A stretch of 64,000 nucleotides of DNA from Castor canadensis. Its lineage: Eukaryota > Chordata > Mammalia > Rodentia > Castoridae. The stretch spans positions 112,801,343-112,865,342 of the forward strand of contig NC_133394.1 in the NCBI RefSeq assembly GCF_047511655.1, read 5' to 3'. How positions within the stretch are numbered: the stretch's first letter is position 1; every line of letters starts with the position of its first letter. Positions 45,546-58,404 of the stretch are shown one piece after another. The translations under genes were made by a program, and so were the position numbers. The notes beneath the pieces are model-generated. The model was not told where the DNA came from. It was given only the letters and a program-made list of their open reading frames with translations, and did no database searches.

Positions 45546-45868
45546 CTGTCTAGTTTCATTCAGGCTGCTCTAACAAAATACCACTGTCTGTGTGTCTTGT
45601 AAACAACAGACATTTACTTCTCACACTTCCGGAGGCTGGAGATTCAGTGTCTGGTGTGGGCCGTTCTTCATAGACAGCTGTCTTCTTGCCATAACCTCGC
45701 ATGGCAGAAAGGACAAAGCATCTCTCTGGAGGCTTTTTAAAAGGAGCATTAATTCCTGGAGATGTAACCACCTCCCATAAGCCTCATCTCCTAATACTAT
45801 CACCTTGGGGGTTAGTGTTTCAACATATGAATTTGGAGGACACAAGCATCCAGACCATATAGCATCCT
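45546..45868 (-). mobile_element. MLT1-type MaLR LTR
   Basis: Antisense LTR: CAGGCTGCTCTAACAAAATA, CCGGAGGCTGGAGATTCAGT, TAACCACCTCCCATAAGCCT, CATCTCCTAATACTATCACC, TTGGGGGTTAGTGTTTCAAC, AGACCATATAGCA. Follows the MLT1 consensus order closely. Confidence 0.85.
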
Positions 45869-46311
45869 CTTTGACAAGTCTAAGCTCCTTCACCTTCCCC
45901 TAGAAGGCCCTCCTGTCATCACTTCCAAGATCATCTACCATGTTTTCGAAACATTTGACAGGTGACCTCACACTGTAGCGGGCTCTCTCTGAACTTTCAA
46001 AACACTTCTGCAACCAGAGAACAGTTGCTAAGCCATTCTGACTCTTTCGGGTTGCTTTTTGCTTTTCCTGTATTGTTCTTGTCTCCTCAACAAGATTATG
46101 GGCTTTGATTCCAAGAATTCTCTTACGCTCTGTGGTGTCCTTCATAGTTCCTATTGCTGCTGTGCACATAGGATTTGACAAATGACTGAATAAGTGAATG
46201 AACAAAAGTATGTGTGAGTGAGTAAATAAAACAGAAATGGAAACGACAGGGTAGAAGCCAGAAAATCTGAGCCCACATTTATGGGTTCTCTTTTTTTCTT
46301 TCATTTAAAAA

Positions 46312-46408
46312 ATTTTTTGTTTTGTTTTTGAGAAAAGGGTCTCACTAAGTAGACAGATATCCTCCTGCTCAGGCTCCCAAGTGTTGGGATTGCAGGTATG
46401 CACAACAA
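46312..46408 (-). mobile_element. B1 SINE, short
   Basis: Antisense: TTTGAGAAAAGGGTCTCACT, ATATCCTCCTGCTCAGGCTC, CAAGTGTTGGGATTGCAGGT. Has an internal deletion. Confidence 0.78.
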
Positions 46409-46575
46409 GAAGCTCATTACAGTTTTTCTGTACACAATACTTGACAGGCTGAGAACATACTTCTGGCTTATTTTTTCCATTATTACATTGAGACATTTAG
46501 GGTATTGCTTCACTTTACCTACATCAAATTGCATTATTACCAAATTCCTAGAATTACTTGTGAGAAGAAAAAACT

Positions 46576-46804
46576 GTAGCTGGGCACCAGTGGCTCATGC
46601 CTATAACCCTGGCTACTTGGGAGCCTAAGATTAGAAAGTCTGAGGTTCAAGAACTAACTGGGCAAATAGTTCTTGAGAACCCATCTCCAGAACAATCAGA
46701 GCAAAATGGACTGGAGGTGTGGCTCTAGCAGTAGAGCTCATGCTTTGCAAGCATGAAGCCCTAAGTTCAAACTCCAGTCCCACAAAAAAAAAAAAAAAAA
46801 AAAG
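46576..46804 (+). mobile_element. Composite 7SL/tRNA SINE
   Basis: GCTGGGCACCAGTGGCTCAT, GGCTACTTGGGAGCCTAAGA, ACTGGAGGTGTGGCTCTAGC, AGTTCAAACTCCAGTCCCAC and a long A-tail. Full length. Confidence 0.9.
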
Positions 46805-46809
46805 AATTG

Positions 46810-47435
46810 TAGTCATGTACCAATTTTACCAGGTTCTTTCTTCTCAATTCCTATGAGGGTGGTGAGGACATCAAAATAAAATTTAAATATTTATTTACAT
46901 TCCTATTTAGCATTGTATCCTTAATGCAAAAATAATCACTGATTCTAAACAAGTACAAGTAAATTATGCTGACCCTTGGCATATCTTGAAAAATAACAAT
47001 ATACCCCTAGTTCATGATAAATCACCAGTCTTACTGATTTTTCTGTATGTCATCTAGTTTTCCATGTCTACACCCTGTGCTGAACTTTAGTTTAACAACT
47101 GGCTCAAACACAAAATGAGTATAAATTTATATCTACTACCAGTGGCTTGAACATGACAAAAAAGTTTATAGAAAAATTGGTCTTTCTATTAACTTTCAAG
47201 AGGAGATAGATGGCTCACTGAAGTGGCCTTATTCAAGTGTGAAGCTTTGATGGAGTGTTTGAGTTAAGTTTCCTGCCCCTTCAACCCCAGTCCAAAACAG
47301 AGCCTTGTTCAACCTATCTGAGCAATGTCTCTTTATCCCTGAAATGAGTCTTCCAAGAAAGACCCAACATGAATGATGAAGGAAACACTTGTACTGTTTG
47401 GGGCCAGATGTCTTCATGGAACTGGTTTGTGCATT
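46810..47435. other. Intergenic, nothing recognised
   Basis: AT-rich unique-looking sequence. Confidence 0.5.
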
Positions 47436-47439
47436 TTAA

Positions 47440-47565
47440 ATGGATAATTAGGGAAGAGTGGGGCTCCAGAGGTTAACTGACTTGTCCTAGGTCATACAAC
47501 TAGTAAGTGCATAAGTTTGAACCTGGCATGTTAGACCAGTGGGCTTTCCATCATCCAGCACTCAT
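47440..47565 (-). mobile_element. MIR fragment
   Basis: Antisense MIR: CAGAGGTTAACTGACTTGTC, CTAGGTCATACAACTAGTAA, TTTGAACCTGGCATGTTAGA. Confidence 0.7.
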
Positions 47566-47569
47566 CTTT

Positions 47570-48680
47570 CATTCGTCAAGTGGGGGAGGTGTTGGAACCC
47601 ATAAGGATTTTGAGAAGACCTCTTCATTTGCTATCTACATTTAATAAGTTTGATTCTAAATACAAGCCAGGCTACCAAAAACATTAGAAAGTGAACAGGC
47701 AAAATAAAACACCAATGAACTCAACTGCCATTTCTGTTTGTTTTATTCATGTGGATAGAGGTGGGGAGGGGGATGTCATATAACCCCCATGTCACATACA
47801 TTTGTGGGGAAATGGAGGCTAAAGGGTCCATGGCAGAGGCTAGCTGTTCACAATGTCTTTCTTTACCTTCCCTGGGACATAACTGAACTATGTTTTCCAT
47901 CCTGTCTTGTGGCCATGCAACTAAGTTCCAACTCATGGGAGAGGAGCAGAAGTGATGCTGCTACTTCTAGTCTAGTGTATCATCTTGGAAGCTACCTGCT
48001 AAGGTGTAGAACTGCCATCTGCCTAGGCTTTTGGATAACTGAAAGTCCCTCACTGTTACTTCCTAGACCTTGAAGCCCTCTGGACTGTCATGTAAGCGAA
48101 AATTGTGTTCCATTGTGTTGAGCCATAACCCGTTTGAATCTTTGTTACTGCAGCCCATCCTAGCCTGTCCTGACTAATTAGGTTTAATACTTCCTTTTTC
48201 ACACCCGACAATGCCCCAATGCTACGGTCTTATTCCTGTGCATTGTGCACAACTATAGACCCAAAGCAGAGGTAGTTGGGTTGGGAGAATGAGGAGGAAG
48301 AGGGCAGCATTTAAGAGTTTGGGCCTTATATATCTAGCAGTGGTATATTAACTGAATTTCAGGGTAACTGTTGTGTCCCACCACTAGTAGGTTGGAATTT
48401 GTGCCTCCAACTAGCCATTCTTTCCTTCTTTTGTCCAAAGATGGAGTTGGAGAACAGGGTACCCAAAGTCCCTTCCAGTTCTAAAAAATAAGCCTAAATT
48501 CCAAGTCCAGAATTAAATGAGGCCCCAGAAGAAAGCAGGATATTGTAGGACTGATACTCAATCCTTAATAGATTATTAATATAGTCTTTTTAATCACCTA
48601 TAGGGGCTTAGTTTAGAGAGCAGTTTTATTAAACTGCATTTTTCATTTTCTGATGCAAAGTTTAAAGATCAAGGTGAGGT
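47570..48680. other. Intergenic, nothing recognised
   Basis: Unique-looking sequence with short chance frames. Confidence 0.45.
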
Positions 48681-48684
48681 GCCA

Positions 48685-48935
48685 GCAGATTTGGTGTCTG
48701 GTAAGAGCCTACTTCTTAGCTTTCAGATGGCTGCCTTCTGGCAATACCCTCACATGGGGGAGAGGGGGGAAGTGAGCTCTCTGCTGTCTGTTATGACCAC
48801 TAATCCATCCCCGAGGGCTCTACCCTCATGACCTAATCACCTCCCAAAAGCTCTGCCTGCACTGCTATCACGTTAGGGGTGAGGGCTTCAACAGAGTCAT
48901 TTGGAGGGGAACACAATTCAGTCCATAGCAGTCAT
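48685..48935 (-). mobile_element. MLT1-type MaLR LTR fragment
   Basis: Antisense: TTTGGTGTCTGGTAAGAGCC, GGGCTCTACCCTCATGACCT, AATCACCTCCCAAAAGCTCT, TCAGTCCATAGCA. One end is missing. Confidence 0.82.
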
Positions 48936-49314
48936 GGTAAATCACCTTTCCTAAAAACCAACTTCCAACATCACATTTTTCCAGAGAGGAGTCTACACTT
49001 TTTGTCCAGTCTTTTTTATCCACCAGTCTCCTCTCAGTCCATTGCAATTTGTCCTGTCACCTTGACAGTCACCAGAGCACCAGAGCCTTCTGAGTGCCAG
49101 ATCCAATTACTACTATTTAATAAAACAACTATTAATTATATTGATTGTGCAGGCCAGGGTGTTAAGTTCACACACACACTACCTCACTTAATCCTTACAA
49201 TCCTCTAAGACAGGCTGGGGCTAGTAATGGAAGTCTCAGCTCAGAGGTCAGACAGCACTTCCTCAAGGAAGATGAAAGTGTTACCTGTTACTATTTTTGT
49301 ACTGAATTGGTTTA

Positions 49315-49505
49315 AATTCCTGTTCTTTCACTTATTGTTCATGCTGTGACATTGGATAAGTCATGTCACCACTCTTTGCCTTAATTTCCTCATTTGTAAA
49401 ATGACAATGAAAAGGAGCCACTCCCTCACAGGCTGCTGAGGGAACAAAAGCAGTTGTCACCATACAGCACCCATGGGACCTGGCACACGGTAGACCCTCA
49501 AGATG
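49315..49505 (+). mobile_element. MIR SINE
   Basis: Sense MIR: CATGCTGTGACATTGGATAA, TTAATTTCCTCATTTGTAAA, GGACCTGGCACACGGTAGAC. Confidence 0.78.
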
Positions 49506-49509
49506 CATG

Positions 49510-52220
49510 GATCCCTCAGTCCTACTTGCTTGGTAATATCCCTCATGAGGATGCACCAACATCAGTGGGCCATTTAAATGACACAAGTCTTCAATCACAG
49601 CGAGACAGGTCCTGGAACATGGATTCACATGTGTTTTTCTGCCTAGTCTTCTGAAAGCATTGTTCAGTGTCTCTCAGTCCTGCAGCACGTGAGCTCACTC
49701 TTTCTATAACCTAGAATTTTTATTTATTCTCACCTTTTTCTGACCTCACTTCCCTCTTGCGGTGCAAACTAGAAGCAATTTTGCTTAAGCTTCATGTATC
49801 CCTGAGGAAGGGAGTTTCTCTTTGCTGTTGTTTTGTTGTTTGTTTTGGTTCATTTTCTGAATGGCTCCTGGTTTTCCAATCTCAACCACAGGCACATAAA
49901 CCTGGGACATGTGTGCCTGGCCCCTGACCATACCATTTTCCTGAAGAAGCCAAGTTTTCCCATTATTTCCAATGGTCTCCGTCTTCCTTGCTTGGAGATA
50001 TTTTGATTTTAAGACATGTCCTCCTTTCTCAGACTCCCTGAGGGTCCCCACATTTTTTCCCCATGGCAGCCTTTCAAGTCTGACCACTGGCAAATATCCG
50101 CTTACCCCAGCACTGTGCACAAATCTCACCAGAGCTCCCAATCTGGCCCTCCCAGGAGTTTTGTGTGGAATGCACAGCATTCAAAATTTGATTTAGTTGC
50201 TAGTACTTCAAATGTGCCAATGCCATGTAAAATTGCTAACCTTGCAGACCTGAGTCCCCAGTGTGAAAGCCTACAAATGGCTGGAACGGAGAACCTGCTC
50301 TCTGCACCGTCTCCATCCCTCCCTGCTTTCTTCCCAACACTGAGAAACCAGGCCTCATTCAATGATGCCTCTGTCCTTAGTCTACTTCAGGACCTGCAAC
50401 CCCCACTCCGTCCTTGGCTCTCTGCAATCCTGTCACCTGAAAGATGGTTGTCCTTCATCGTCCTCATTCTTCTGCCATAGCTTTGCAATTTGCTGTGGTC
50501 CTCACTACTCTGGTGTCTGGAAATGTCACTCTACCTTCCCCAGGATGCCCCTAGTCCTCACCATTAGTCAGCCAGACCACGGAGCCTTGATGACACATTG
50601 CCTGTAGAAACGCTCACGAAGGCATTCTTTAGAGTGTTTGGAGCAGGGCTTCAATGACATTCATAATTATTCAACTCCATGACACACTGGCAACTTGGGA
50701 ACAATGAAAACCAAGGTTTGGAAGGCTCTAGCAGAAACAACCCCCCCTTCCCCTCTCCCAGTAAGTCTCACACATCGTAAAGCCCGCACCTTTGCTAAAT
50801 TTGATGTCATGTTCTAAGGCTATGAAGTATGGAGGGAGGAGATAAGAAGGAAATTGAGAAGTCTAAAGCAGTAGAGGGACTTTAAATTTCACAGAAGTTA
50901 ATTCTCTTAATTTACCTATAAAAAAGCTTTCCTGACTCAGGCAAGGGTATTGTCCCTCTATAAAGGCATCCTAGGGCTGTGCCCTTGGGAGATTAAAGGT
51001 CAGTCAGGAATGATAGTGCTTTGCAACCTTCAGCGCCATGGCCAGGGCTCTGAAGATGCGAAGCACACAGGTACACAGGGTGCACACGTGTGTGCTTGCT
51101 CCAGTTTTGTGCCTGGGAAGACGAATGGAGAGGGTGGTGGAGCCTGCATCAGTGAGTGTGCCTGTATTTACCGGTTGTAAAACAGTTTAAGTTCTCTAAC
51201 ACAGCAATAAAGGAAATGTCTGAGTGAATGTATTCGGATATTTAGGAATGCATCATAACTACCCTTCAGCTTTGCGAAATTGCTCATCCCCAAGGCTGTT
51301 CACCTGATAGGCTGCCACCATCCAGAGAAAACAATACCTGGGAGAAGCCTTTAGATTTCACTGCTTCGGGAGTGTGTGCTTTCAGGTTCATCAGCTTTAT
51401 GCAAATAGGGCTCGTGAGCCTGCCATAAATGATATTTTTTTCCTGTTGTGCTACATGCTGGCAGTCCTGAATCCTGATCTCATTACACCGTGGATACTCA
51501 AAACCATCTATTTGAAAACGTCTATTGTGTGGTCTCAGAAATTGCTTGCAGGCAAAACTGCCAGTGGGATAGCAATTTGCATGCTCTCATTTGTCCCTCC
51601 AGACCTGGGCTTTGAGGAAGAGACTGCTGGGGACTGCTCTTGACTTCTAGTAGAGAACACAGAGGACTCCTTAGGCAGAGGCATCACCCTCTGCACCCCC
51701 TTACTTTGGAGTAGTCCTCAGCAGCACATTTCCCATTTCTTTCTCAGAATGACAAAATTCTCCCATGAAGACCCCTTTCTAATCTCTCTTCTGCTAACCC
51801 TACCCCTTCTGGTAATCCTTCTCTGACCCAACCACCCAAGCTGGGGGCCCCCCCTTCTGTTTTCTCAGACAGTTATTATGCATGGTGTTAGGTGTTTGTC
51901 CCAGAGTTAGGATAATATGCTCAGAACTGGGGTGCGTGGCCCCTACCCTCTGTGATGCCCAGTCTCCAAGGAGTCAGGACTGTAAAGACATTGATATAAA
52001 TGACAGGTCAAGGCCAGCCATAAAGGACTATGGAAAAAACTCAAAATGGTTCACAGAGGGAGTGAGTTGGGAGAGGGTAGGGAGAGGGAGGATCAAGGAA
52101 ATTTGTCACAGGCAACATAGAAACTGAGTTTTGAAGAACAGATAGGAGTTCCCCAGGCAGGCAAGTGGGGGATGTGTGCTCTAAGCAAAAATAAAAGCAT
52201 CATACTTTCAGGGTTGAGCA
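49510..52220. other. Intergenic, nothing firmly recognised
   Basis: No clear repeat or gene over about 2.7 kb. The largest frames (49785-50180 minus, 50016-50480 plus) overlap each other on opposite strands and have no domain features. A poly-C/CT-rich stretch lies at about 50740-50760. Confidence 0.45.
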
Positions 52221-52224
52221 CCTA

Positions 52225-53140
52225 TTACTGAGGCATAATTCCAGGCCTGCTTTCATAGAAGCTTACATTCTAGAAGGGAAAGATAATAATGAATTTAAAA
52301 AATAAACACAGAATAGAACATGCAAATTCCCTAAGGCATAAAACAGTGTGAAGTGTTTGAGAAGCTGTAAGAATTGTGACTGGAGTGTAAGGGAAGGTGG
52401 AAAATGGAGAGGAGATATTTTCTTACTTCCTACTCTATGTACAGCTCTTACAGCTGACAATTCATAAATGCTGAAGACCTCAGAGAACTGGGAAGATCAC
52501 AGCAGGCTTCCAATGTTGGAATGACTCCTCTGCTCCTTTTATTTAAGCCTGACTCTAGCTTTCAGTGCTGGATTCAGAGATGGATAATCTTGCTTGATTT
52601 CTTCTCTAGCACTACTCCTACAATTAATTCAAGATTCAGGCAGTAGGCAGAAGACAGGGGCCACAGGGAGTCTGCCTGAGCCTGGCTGCCTTGTTTTACC
52701 ACTGACCTTCACTTCAGGTGTGAGGAGACATGTGGATGTGTAGGCTGTAAGCACATCAGCTTTTAAGACTCCCAGGCTACCTGCATTCTCACATGCATGC
52801 TGGTCTTGACCTTGGCACCATCAAGGTTATCAAGAAGAATTGGAAGATTTACAGCAGCAGAACAGCAAGAGCAGGTTTGAAAAGCTAGCTCAGAGGGTAG
52901 TGCAGAGGAGGGGCAGAGGGCTGGGGGCTGGGAGGGATAGGAGGCCCTGGAAGGACATCAGGACACTTCAAGGTGATGGCCGTAGCAGGAGGGATGGCAG
53001 GCAAGTGACAGAGCTCAGAGTGTTTTGGAAGGTAAACCCAACAGCTTTTTGTGATTTTTCTAGATGTGAGGATAAGTAAAGAGAGGCACCTAGAAAAATT
53101 TCTAGGTTTGGAGTGGAGGTATGAATAGAATGGCAGTGCT
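52225..53140 (-). mobile_element. L2-type repeat, diverged
   Basis: CATAGAAGCTTACATTCTAG at the left and GAGGCACCTAGAAAAATTTC, AGGTTTGGAGTGGAGGTATG at the right follow the order of the 42.3 kb copy. The middle is much diverged or replaced. Confidence 0.4.
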
Positions 53141-53279
53141 ATTAATGGTCAGATGATGATGGGGGCAGGGCAGGTAGGTTGAGGAAAGAGAAGGGCTTCA
53201 TCAAGTTCACTCGGGCATATGTGCGTTTGAAATTTCTCTTGCACCCCCTGTAAGAAGTTGGCTGTGGGAAGTCAAGGGA

Positions 53280-53460
53280 ACTAATGTTTGTGAACATTCC
53301 ACATGTCAAGCACCAAGCTGGGTGTCTTAAATACATGTTCTCCTTTAAAAACCTGAGAAGTAGATATTCCATAGCTTATTTCACATGCAAGGAAAGTGGA
53401 GTTCAATGATGCTGTGTAATTTACCCAAGTTCACCTGCTAAAAAGGCAAGGATGGGAAGC
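53280..53460 (-). mobile_element. MIR/L2-type fragment
   Basis: CATGTCAAGCACCAAGCTGG, ATTTCACATGCAAGGAAAGT, GTAATTTACCCAAGTTCACC. An antisense pattern of ancient SINE/LINE 3' ends. Confidence 0.5.
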
Positions 53461-53875
53461 TCTAACCTTGCCTCATGGTTCTATAATCCTGGAGTTGATC
53501 AAGAAGTTGAAACTAAAAGTAAATGTTTGCCAGTCATTGGTTCCTTGATCTAGTAACACCTTAGTGGGATTTTCTGTCTATAGGAGGCTTTTGTCCATTA
53601 GGTAACAAGCAACCTGTAACAGAATCAAACAGTATTCTTCTCTGAATACTTGAGAAGCAGCAGGTTTTGAATGGGTGATCTAGGGCAAATCTAAAAAACG
53701 TGGGAAGCTTGTCTCCCCTCACTTGTTCTTGCTTCTCCACCGTCATCATGATGCAGCTGACATATTCTCTTCTTGCTCAGGCTCTATTTGATCTAATTGA
53801 GCTAATTAACCCATCTAGTATTATTGGTCACTTACTATGTGCACTGGTCAACATGGTTGTGGCCTTGAAGATTCT

Positions 53876-54325
53876 GTATTAATTTCCTAGGGCTGCCTTA
53901 ACAAATTACCATGTCTGTATTTGGTGGCTTAAAACAACAGAAATTTACTCTCACATTCTGGAGGCCAATAATCTGAAATCAAGTGGTTAACAGGGCTGGT
54001 TTTTTCTGGAGGTTCTGAAGGAGAATCCATTTCTATGCCTCTCTTAGTGTCTGGTGGCTGCTGGCATCCCTTGGCTTGTAGGGACATCACTCAAATCTCT
54101 AATTTCTTCTTCACATGGATTTTCCTCTGTGCCTCTGAGTCTCAATTTTCCCTCTCTTTCCTTTTATAAGAACACATCATTGTATTTATGGACCACCCTA
54201 AATTGAGGATCAGTACATCTATGATCTCTAACTTAATTATATCTGAAAGGTCCTTGTTCCAAATAAGATAATATTCTGAGGTTTTGGGTGGGTACACCAT
54301 TTGGGAGTACAAGTCAACCTCCCCA
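53876..54325 (-). mobile_element. MaLR/MLT1-like LTR, long copy
   Basis: GTATTAATTTCCTAGGGCTG, TTAAAACAACAGAAATTTAC, TCCCTTGGCTTGTAGGGACA, ATAAGAACACATCATTGTAT, CTTAATTATATCTGAAAGGT, CCAAATAAGATAATATTCTG. Antisense and well preserved in order across about 450 bp. Confidence 0.72.
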
Positions 54326-54339
54326 AATAGATGGGGAGT

Positions 54340-54395
54340 GAAAGGAAGGAAGGAAGGAAGGACAAAGGAAAGAGGAAGGAAAGGAGGGTGAGAGG
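54340..54395. repeat. (GGAA)n and purine-rich stretch
   Basis: GAAAGGAAGGAAGGAAGGAA followed by imperfect GGAA/AGGA repeats. Clustered GGAA cores could bind ETS proteins. Confidence 0.85.
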
Positions 54396-54399
54396 TCAG

Positions 54400-57160
54400 A
54401 GAGCTTGTGTCTGTCTTTAAATTACAGCAAGGAGACAGCCACCAGTCTGCCCACAAATCATGGTGGCCCTGCGTAGAGCACTCTAGCAGACACACACAGC
54501 CTGTGTGCAGTCTGCAGGTTGTGGGGCCCCATTTGCCAGGGGGTGGTGTGGCACCTCACAGATAAAACATGGGAGCCTATTCCCCTCTTAGTCTCAAGGA
54601 AATCATTGTATCTCATAAATGGCTCCTCTTCCAGCCCTGCCAAGTCTTTCTTCTGCCGTGCTATGGAGCACATAGTGTACGAAGAGCTCCTGTATAGAAT
54701 GGGGCCCCGCCCCCCAAGCAGCAGATGATGCTCTGAGCCCCTTCCTGTGCCCTGTCACTTGCACACTGCCACTGCCACACTGAGCTGCATGAGGGTCCAC
54801 GCTGATGCCCCCCCCAGCCACGTGCCATCCTCTGCAGCTGGGAGCTGAAAGCAATTTCTCTCAGCATCTGAGGCTTGCCATTATATTAAATCTCTAAATG
54901 TCCTGCGTCTGAGCCTAGCAACAATTTTTTTTAAAGCTATTTGGGATTGAGTGGGTAAGTGAGGGTTATGGTACGGAGAGAAAAATCTGGAATTTTCCAT
55001 CAGTTAACCTAGCTCATTTGTGTTACTCTAACCCCGGCTTGTGGCATTGTTTCTTCTAGTTCTGGAATCCTGGCTTTAGGGGCAGTCTGAGGATGGCAGG
55101 TGTGATTATTTAGGTAGATGGTTTTGCACATCTAGATTAAATGCCAATCTGGTAAACCATTAAAAAACAGGATATGAAAATAATGTTTATAGAATGTTAT
55201 ATTATTTGTAAGAAAGGGAGCTGTCACTCACTGTATATATGTATTTACTTATATTTTCAAAAAAGAAACAATGGTAGAATAAACCAACCCACAAACAAAA
55301 AAAACCTCCTCTTGGGGAGAGAGGGAATAAGATGGAGGAGACAGAGCTGGAAACTGGAGGTCTCTGAACGTGCCTTATCATGTGGTGTTGGCTTTGGAAG
55401 AATGTAAATGTTTCAGATCTTTAAAAAAATTTTAAAGGACTTCCTAAAAAAATCCCAAAGCAACCTGAAAATCTGAAACATATGAACCCAACTGCGTGTC
55501 AAATCAGTGGCTAATCACAGAGTAGAGAATTCCTTTAAGTAGGTGACCAACCCTCTGGGCAAGCCCCAGACTGTTCAGGTTTTAGCACTGAGCAAAAGCT
55601 AAGCTTCTCATTCTGGGTTAACCAGTTCACCTAACAGGTGATCGTGAAGTTCACACTTGACTCTACATGTCTAGTGAGAGACATTCTAAGAATAAATAAT
55701 AACCACAAAGAAACATTTAATGACATTTAACAATGCCCAGTAGATTTAGTGTTTTATTGGAGGTATTGTTATTTTGAAACCATTCTAGTACACCTATCTT
55801 ACAAGTACACTAAAGCATAAGATAAATAAATAATTAGGTGAAGGTGTTTAGGAACCAAGACTTCAGAAAGGATGAAATGGGAGGTCTGGGAACCTTGCGA
55901 GCACTAGCACGAGCTCGTGATTGGATGCTGTATCCTCTCTTTGCCCACTGAAAAGCCTGGAACTCAGATGAACTGGAAGCAGTGGCACCTTAGCTCTTAG
56001 ATTACAGCCTCTAATTGATGCTCCCCTTCCAAGGACTCAGAGCTCGTTAGAGAAATTGTTTCTTCAGATCTGGCGCAAGAAATGTATAGGGTGAACCTGA
56101 ACTTTTACTGTTCCCAAAGCAAGAAAGCGGTCAGAGACTGACCAGGCCCTGACATCAGGACCCTGGATTCACACTAAAGGGACTAATGCTGCCTTACATC
56201 ACCAATTTGAGCATCTAAAGGAGTAATGCCCACCATGGACTGAAAACACCAACTGCATAAAACTAAGAGCTCATATGAGGCAAATAACCAAACATGAATT
56301 TCCTTGATAACTCCTTAGGGCAACAAACCATTACTGTGAAAAATAAAAATACTGAATCAACAATGGTTTCTGCCTTTCCTGGGTAAACTTCAGTTCAGGC
56401 CAACAAATAGTTGACAAGAAAAAGTTTGTTTTTGTTTTTTTTAATAGAAGAATTACAGCTACTAAATTCAGAAAGAATAACTGAGTTAGGACAATCATCA
56501 TTTTGAAATCTGTAAGAAAGGATCAAAGTACAATCACTCATTGGTAGAAGATGAAACCATAAAGTAGAAAGATAATCAGATCTCAACAGGATGCATTTGA
56601 TCAAAGTGTTACATGCATGTATATAAATGTTTCACAGTGAAACTCCTTTGTACAATTAATTTATGTTTGTAAAAATTTAAAAACAAATGAATAAATAACA
56701 ACATCTAATCTCAAAAAAAGTTAATAGGGAGTTTTATCTTGAATGGATCAGGTTAATACCACCTAAGCACACTGATCAATTTTCTTAAAAAAACTGAAAG
56801 CCTCTCAAACACGCAGAAAGTGCCACATAATAAATAACCTTTTGTTGCTCCTTAAGACTAATTTGCCCCCAAGATGCCCCATCACTCCTAAACACTTCAG
56901 TGTATTTTTCCTACAAACATGGACATAATTCTATTAAGCTACAACACAAACATCTAAATCGGGAAATTAACACTTATATATTACTGTCAAGAACTGAGAA
57001 GGGTCAGAGTTTTTCTCTACTTTGCAAACTAGTAGTCAGACTATCATGATTTTATGGATGCTGACAGAAGTCTGAAACTCCAGGGCCAGGGACAAAGGAT
57101 TCAATTACTCACTGCATAGCAGGGGGTGTCAACAGGATATCTGTGTCTGATCTGTTTTCT
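54400..57160. other. Intergenic, nothing recognised
   Basis: No repeat family or gene identified. Frames at 54458-54854 on both strands overlap and are taken as chance. Confidence 0.45.
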
Positions 57161-57162
57161 TA

Positions 57163-57475
57163 GTTTGTTTTCTGTTTGCCATGAACAAAATACCAGAGAC
57201 TGGGCAATTTTTAAAGGAAAGACATTTATTTTGGCTCACAGTTCTGGGGGCTGGTAAGTCCAAGACCATGGGGCCTGTGCTACTTTCACTCCTGGTAGGA
57301 AGCAGGGCAAGTTGACATGTGCAGAAGAGACATGCTTTAGAACAGCCCACTCTCACAAGAAACATTAAAGACACGATCACTTCTTAACAACTAGACTACT
57401 TCTCAACACCTTTGCAGTGGGGATCAGATTTCAACGTGTTTTAGAGGGAACAAACCATGTTCAAATTATAGTTTC
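57163..57475 (-). mobile_element. MaLR (MST/MLT-type) LTR
   Basis: Antisense: GCCATGAACAAAATACCAGA, GACTGGGCAATTTTTAAAGG, GGCTCACAGTTCTGGGGGCT, GTGGGGATCAGATTTCAACG. Confidence 0.75.
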
Positions 57476-57498
57476 CCTCCCATCGATAGGTTCAGACC

Positions 57499-57539
<41 letters not shown>
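57499..57539. repeat. (CA)n microsatellite
   Basis: About 19 uninterrupted CA repeats. Confidence 0.95.
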
Positions 57540-57540
<1 letters not shown>

Positions 57541-57674
57541 GGGTTGCCTTAGCAGAGAGGATCTTTGAGCTTAGGAACACATGTTTTATAATGGGCAGTA
57601 GGCATACTTATCCTTTGATCTGGATGGAGGAAGATAGAAATGCCTGTTGGCTAAAAGCCAACTTGCCTCAACTT

Positions 57675-57885
57675 GCCCTTCTCTCTCTCTGTCCCTCCCT
57701 CTCTTCTCTCTCAATTTTGTCTCCCTCCCTCTCTTTTCTTTTTTCCCTCTGTCTCCCTCTCTTTTTCAATCCCTCTCTCTGTTTTTCTCTATGTGTGTGT
57801 ATGTGAGAGAGAAAGAGAGAGAGAGAGAGAGAGACAGAGAGAGAGAGCAATTGAGAAGGAAATTGAGAGAGAAAGAGAAAATCTA
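57675..57885. repeat. CT-rich tract followed by (GT) and (GA) tract
   Basis: A pyrimidine tract of CTCTCTCT and CCCTCCCT units (57679-57790) is followed by ATGTGTGTGTATGTG and then a (GA)n purine tract (57805-57880). The two halves are roughly inverted copies of each other. Confidence 0.88.
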
Positions 57886-58094
57886 GCTTCTAAGACTATC
57901 TGCTATCCAAGCATTCTTGCCAAGCTAGTTTGGAGCAAAGGCAGGGAGAGCCTCAGTTTGCTAGATGTGCATACACTTGAGAAACCCCTGGGTACCTCTT
58001 CCCCAGTACTGTGATATGGGTAGCAGTTTCCTTAATTTCAGTCTTCCAGAAGGAAGTCATGTCTAATGGGGGCCACAAAATCGAGTCTAATGGG

Positions 58095-58400
58095 ATGAGA
58101 GATATCTGAAGAGTGCTCCAGCAGAGAGAACAGCATAGATACAGAAAAGCCCAGTGACTATGAGGAGCCTCAGAAATTCTGAGTGCAGTACAGTTGGAGC
58201 CCAGGAAACTGGAGAGTGGGAAGGAGAAAGGGGCTCTGCTGAGGTCAGAGAGGCAGGTTGATCTTGAAGGGCCTTGTAAGCCACAAGATGCCCTCAGAAC
58301 TTGATCCTGTGTCCTTGAAGTGGGGTAAGCTGGGGAGTGGCATGATCAAATGTGCGCTTTAAAAAGGCCACTCAGGCTGCAGCTGCAAGTGGACTGGATT
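58095..58400 (-). mobile_element. L2-type repeat
   Basis: CAGGTTGATCTTGAAGGGCC, TTGTAAGCCACAAGATGCCC, GGGGAGTGGCATGATCAAAT, AAGGCCACTCAGGCTGCAGC. Same old family as the 35.2 and 42.3 kb pieces. Confidence 0.55.
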
Positions 58401-58404
58401 CAGC

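Noticed and set aside
50016-50480. 154-residue frame rich in Ser/Pro
   Set aside because: Overlaps an antisense frame and has no splice-site or domain support.
57499-57539. CRISPR-like or phage-type arrays
   Set aside because: All short periodic repeats are simple microsatellites, and the DNA is mammalian.
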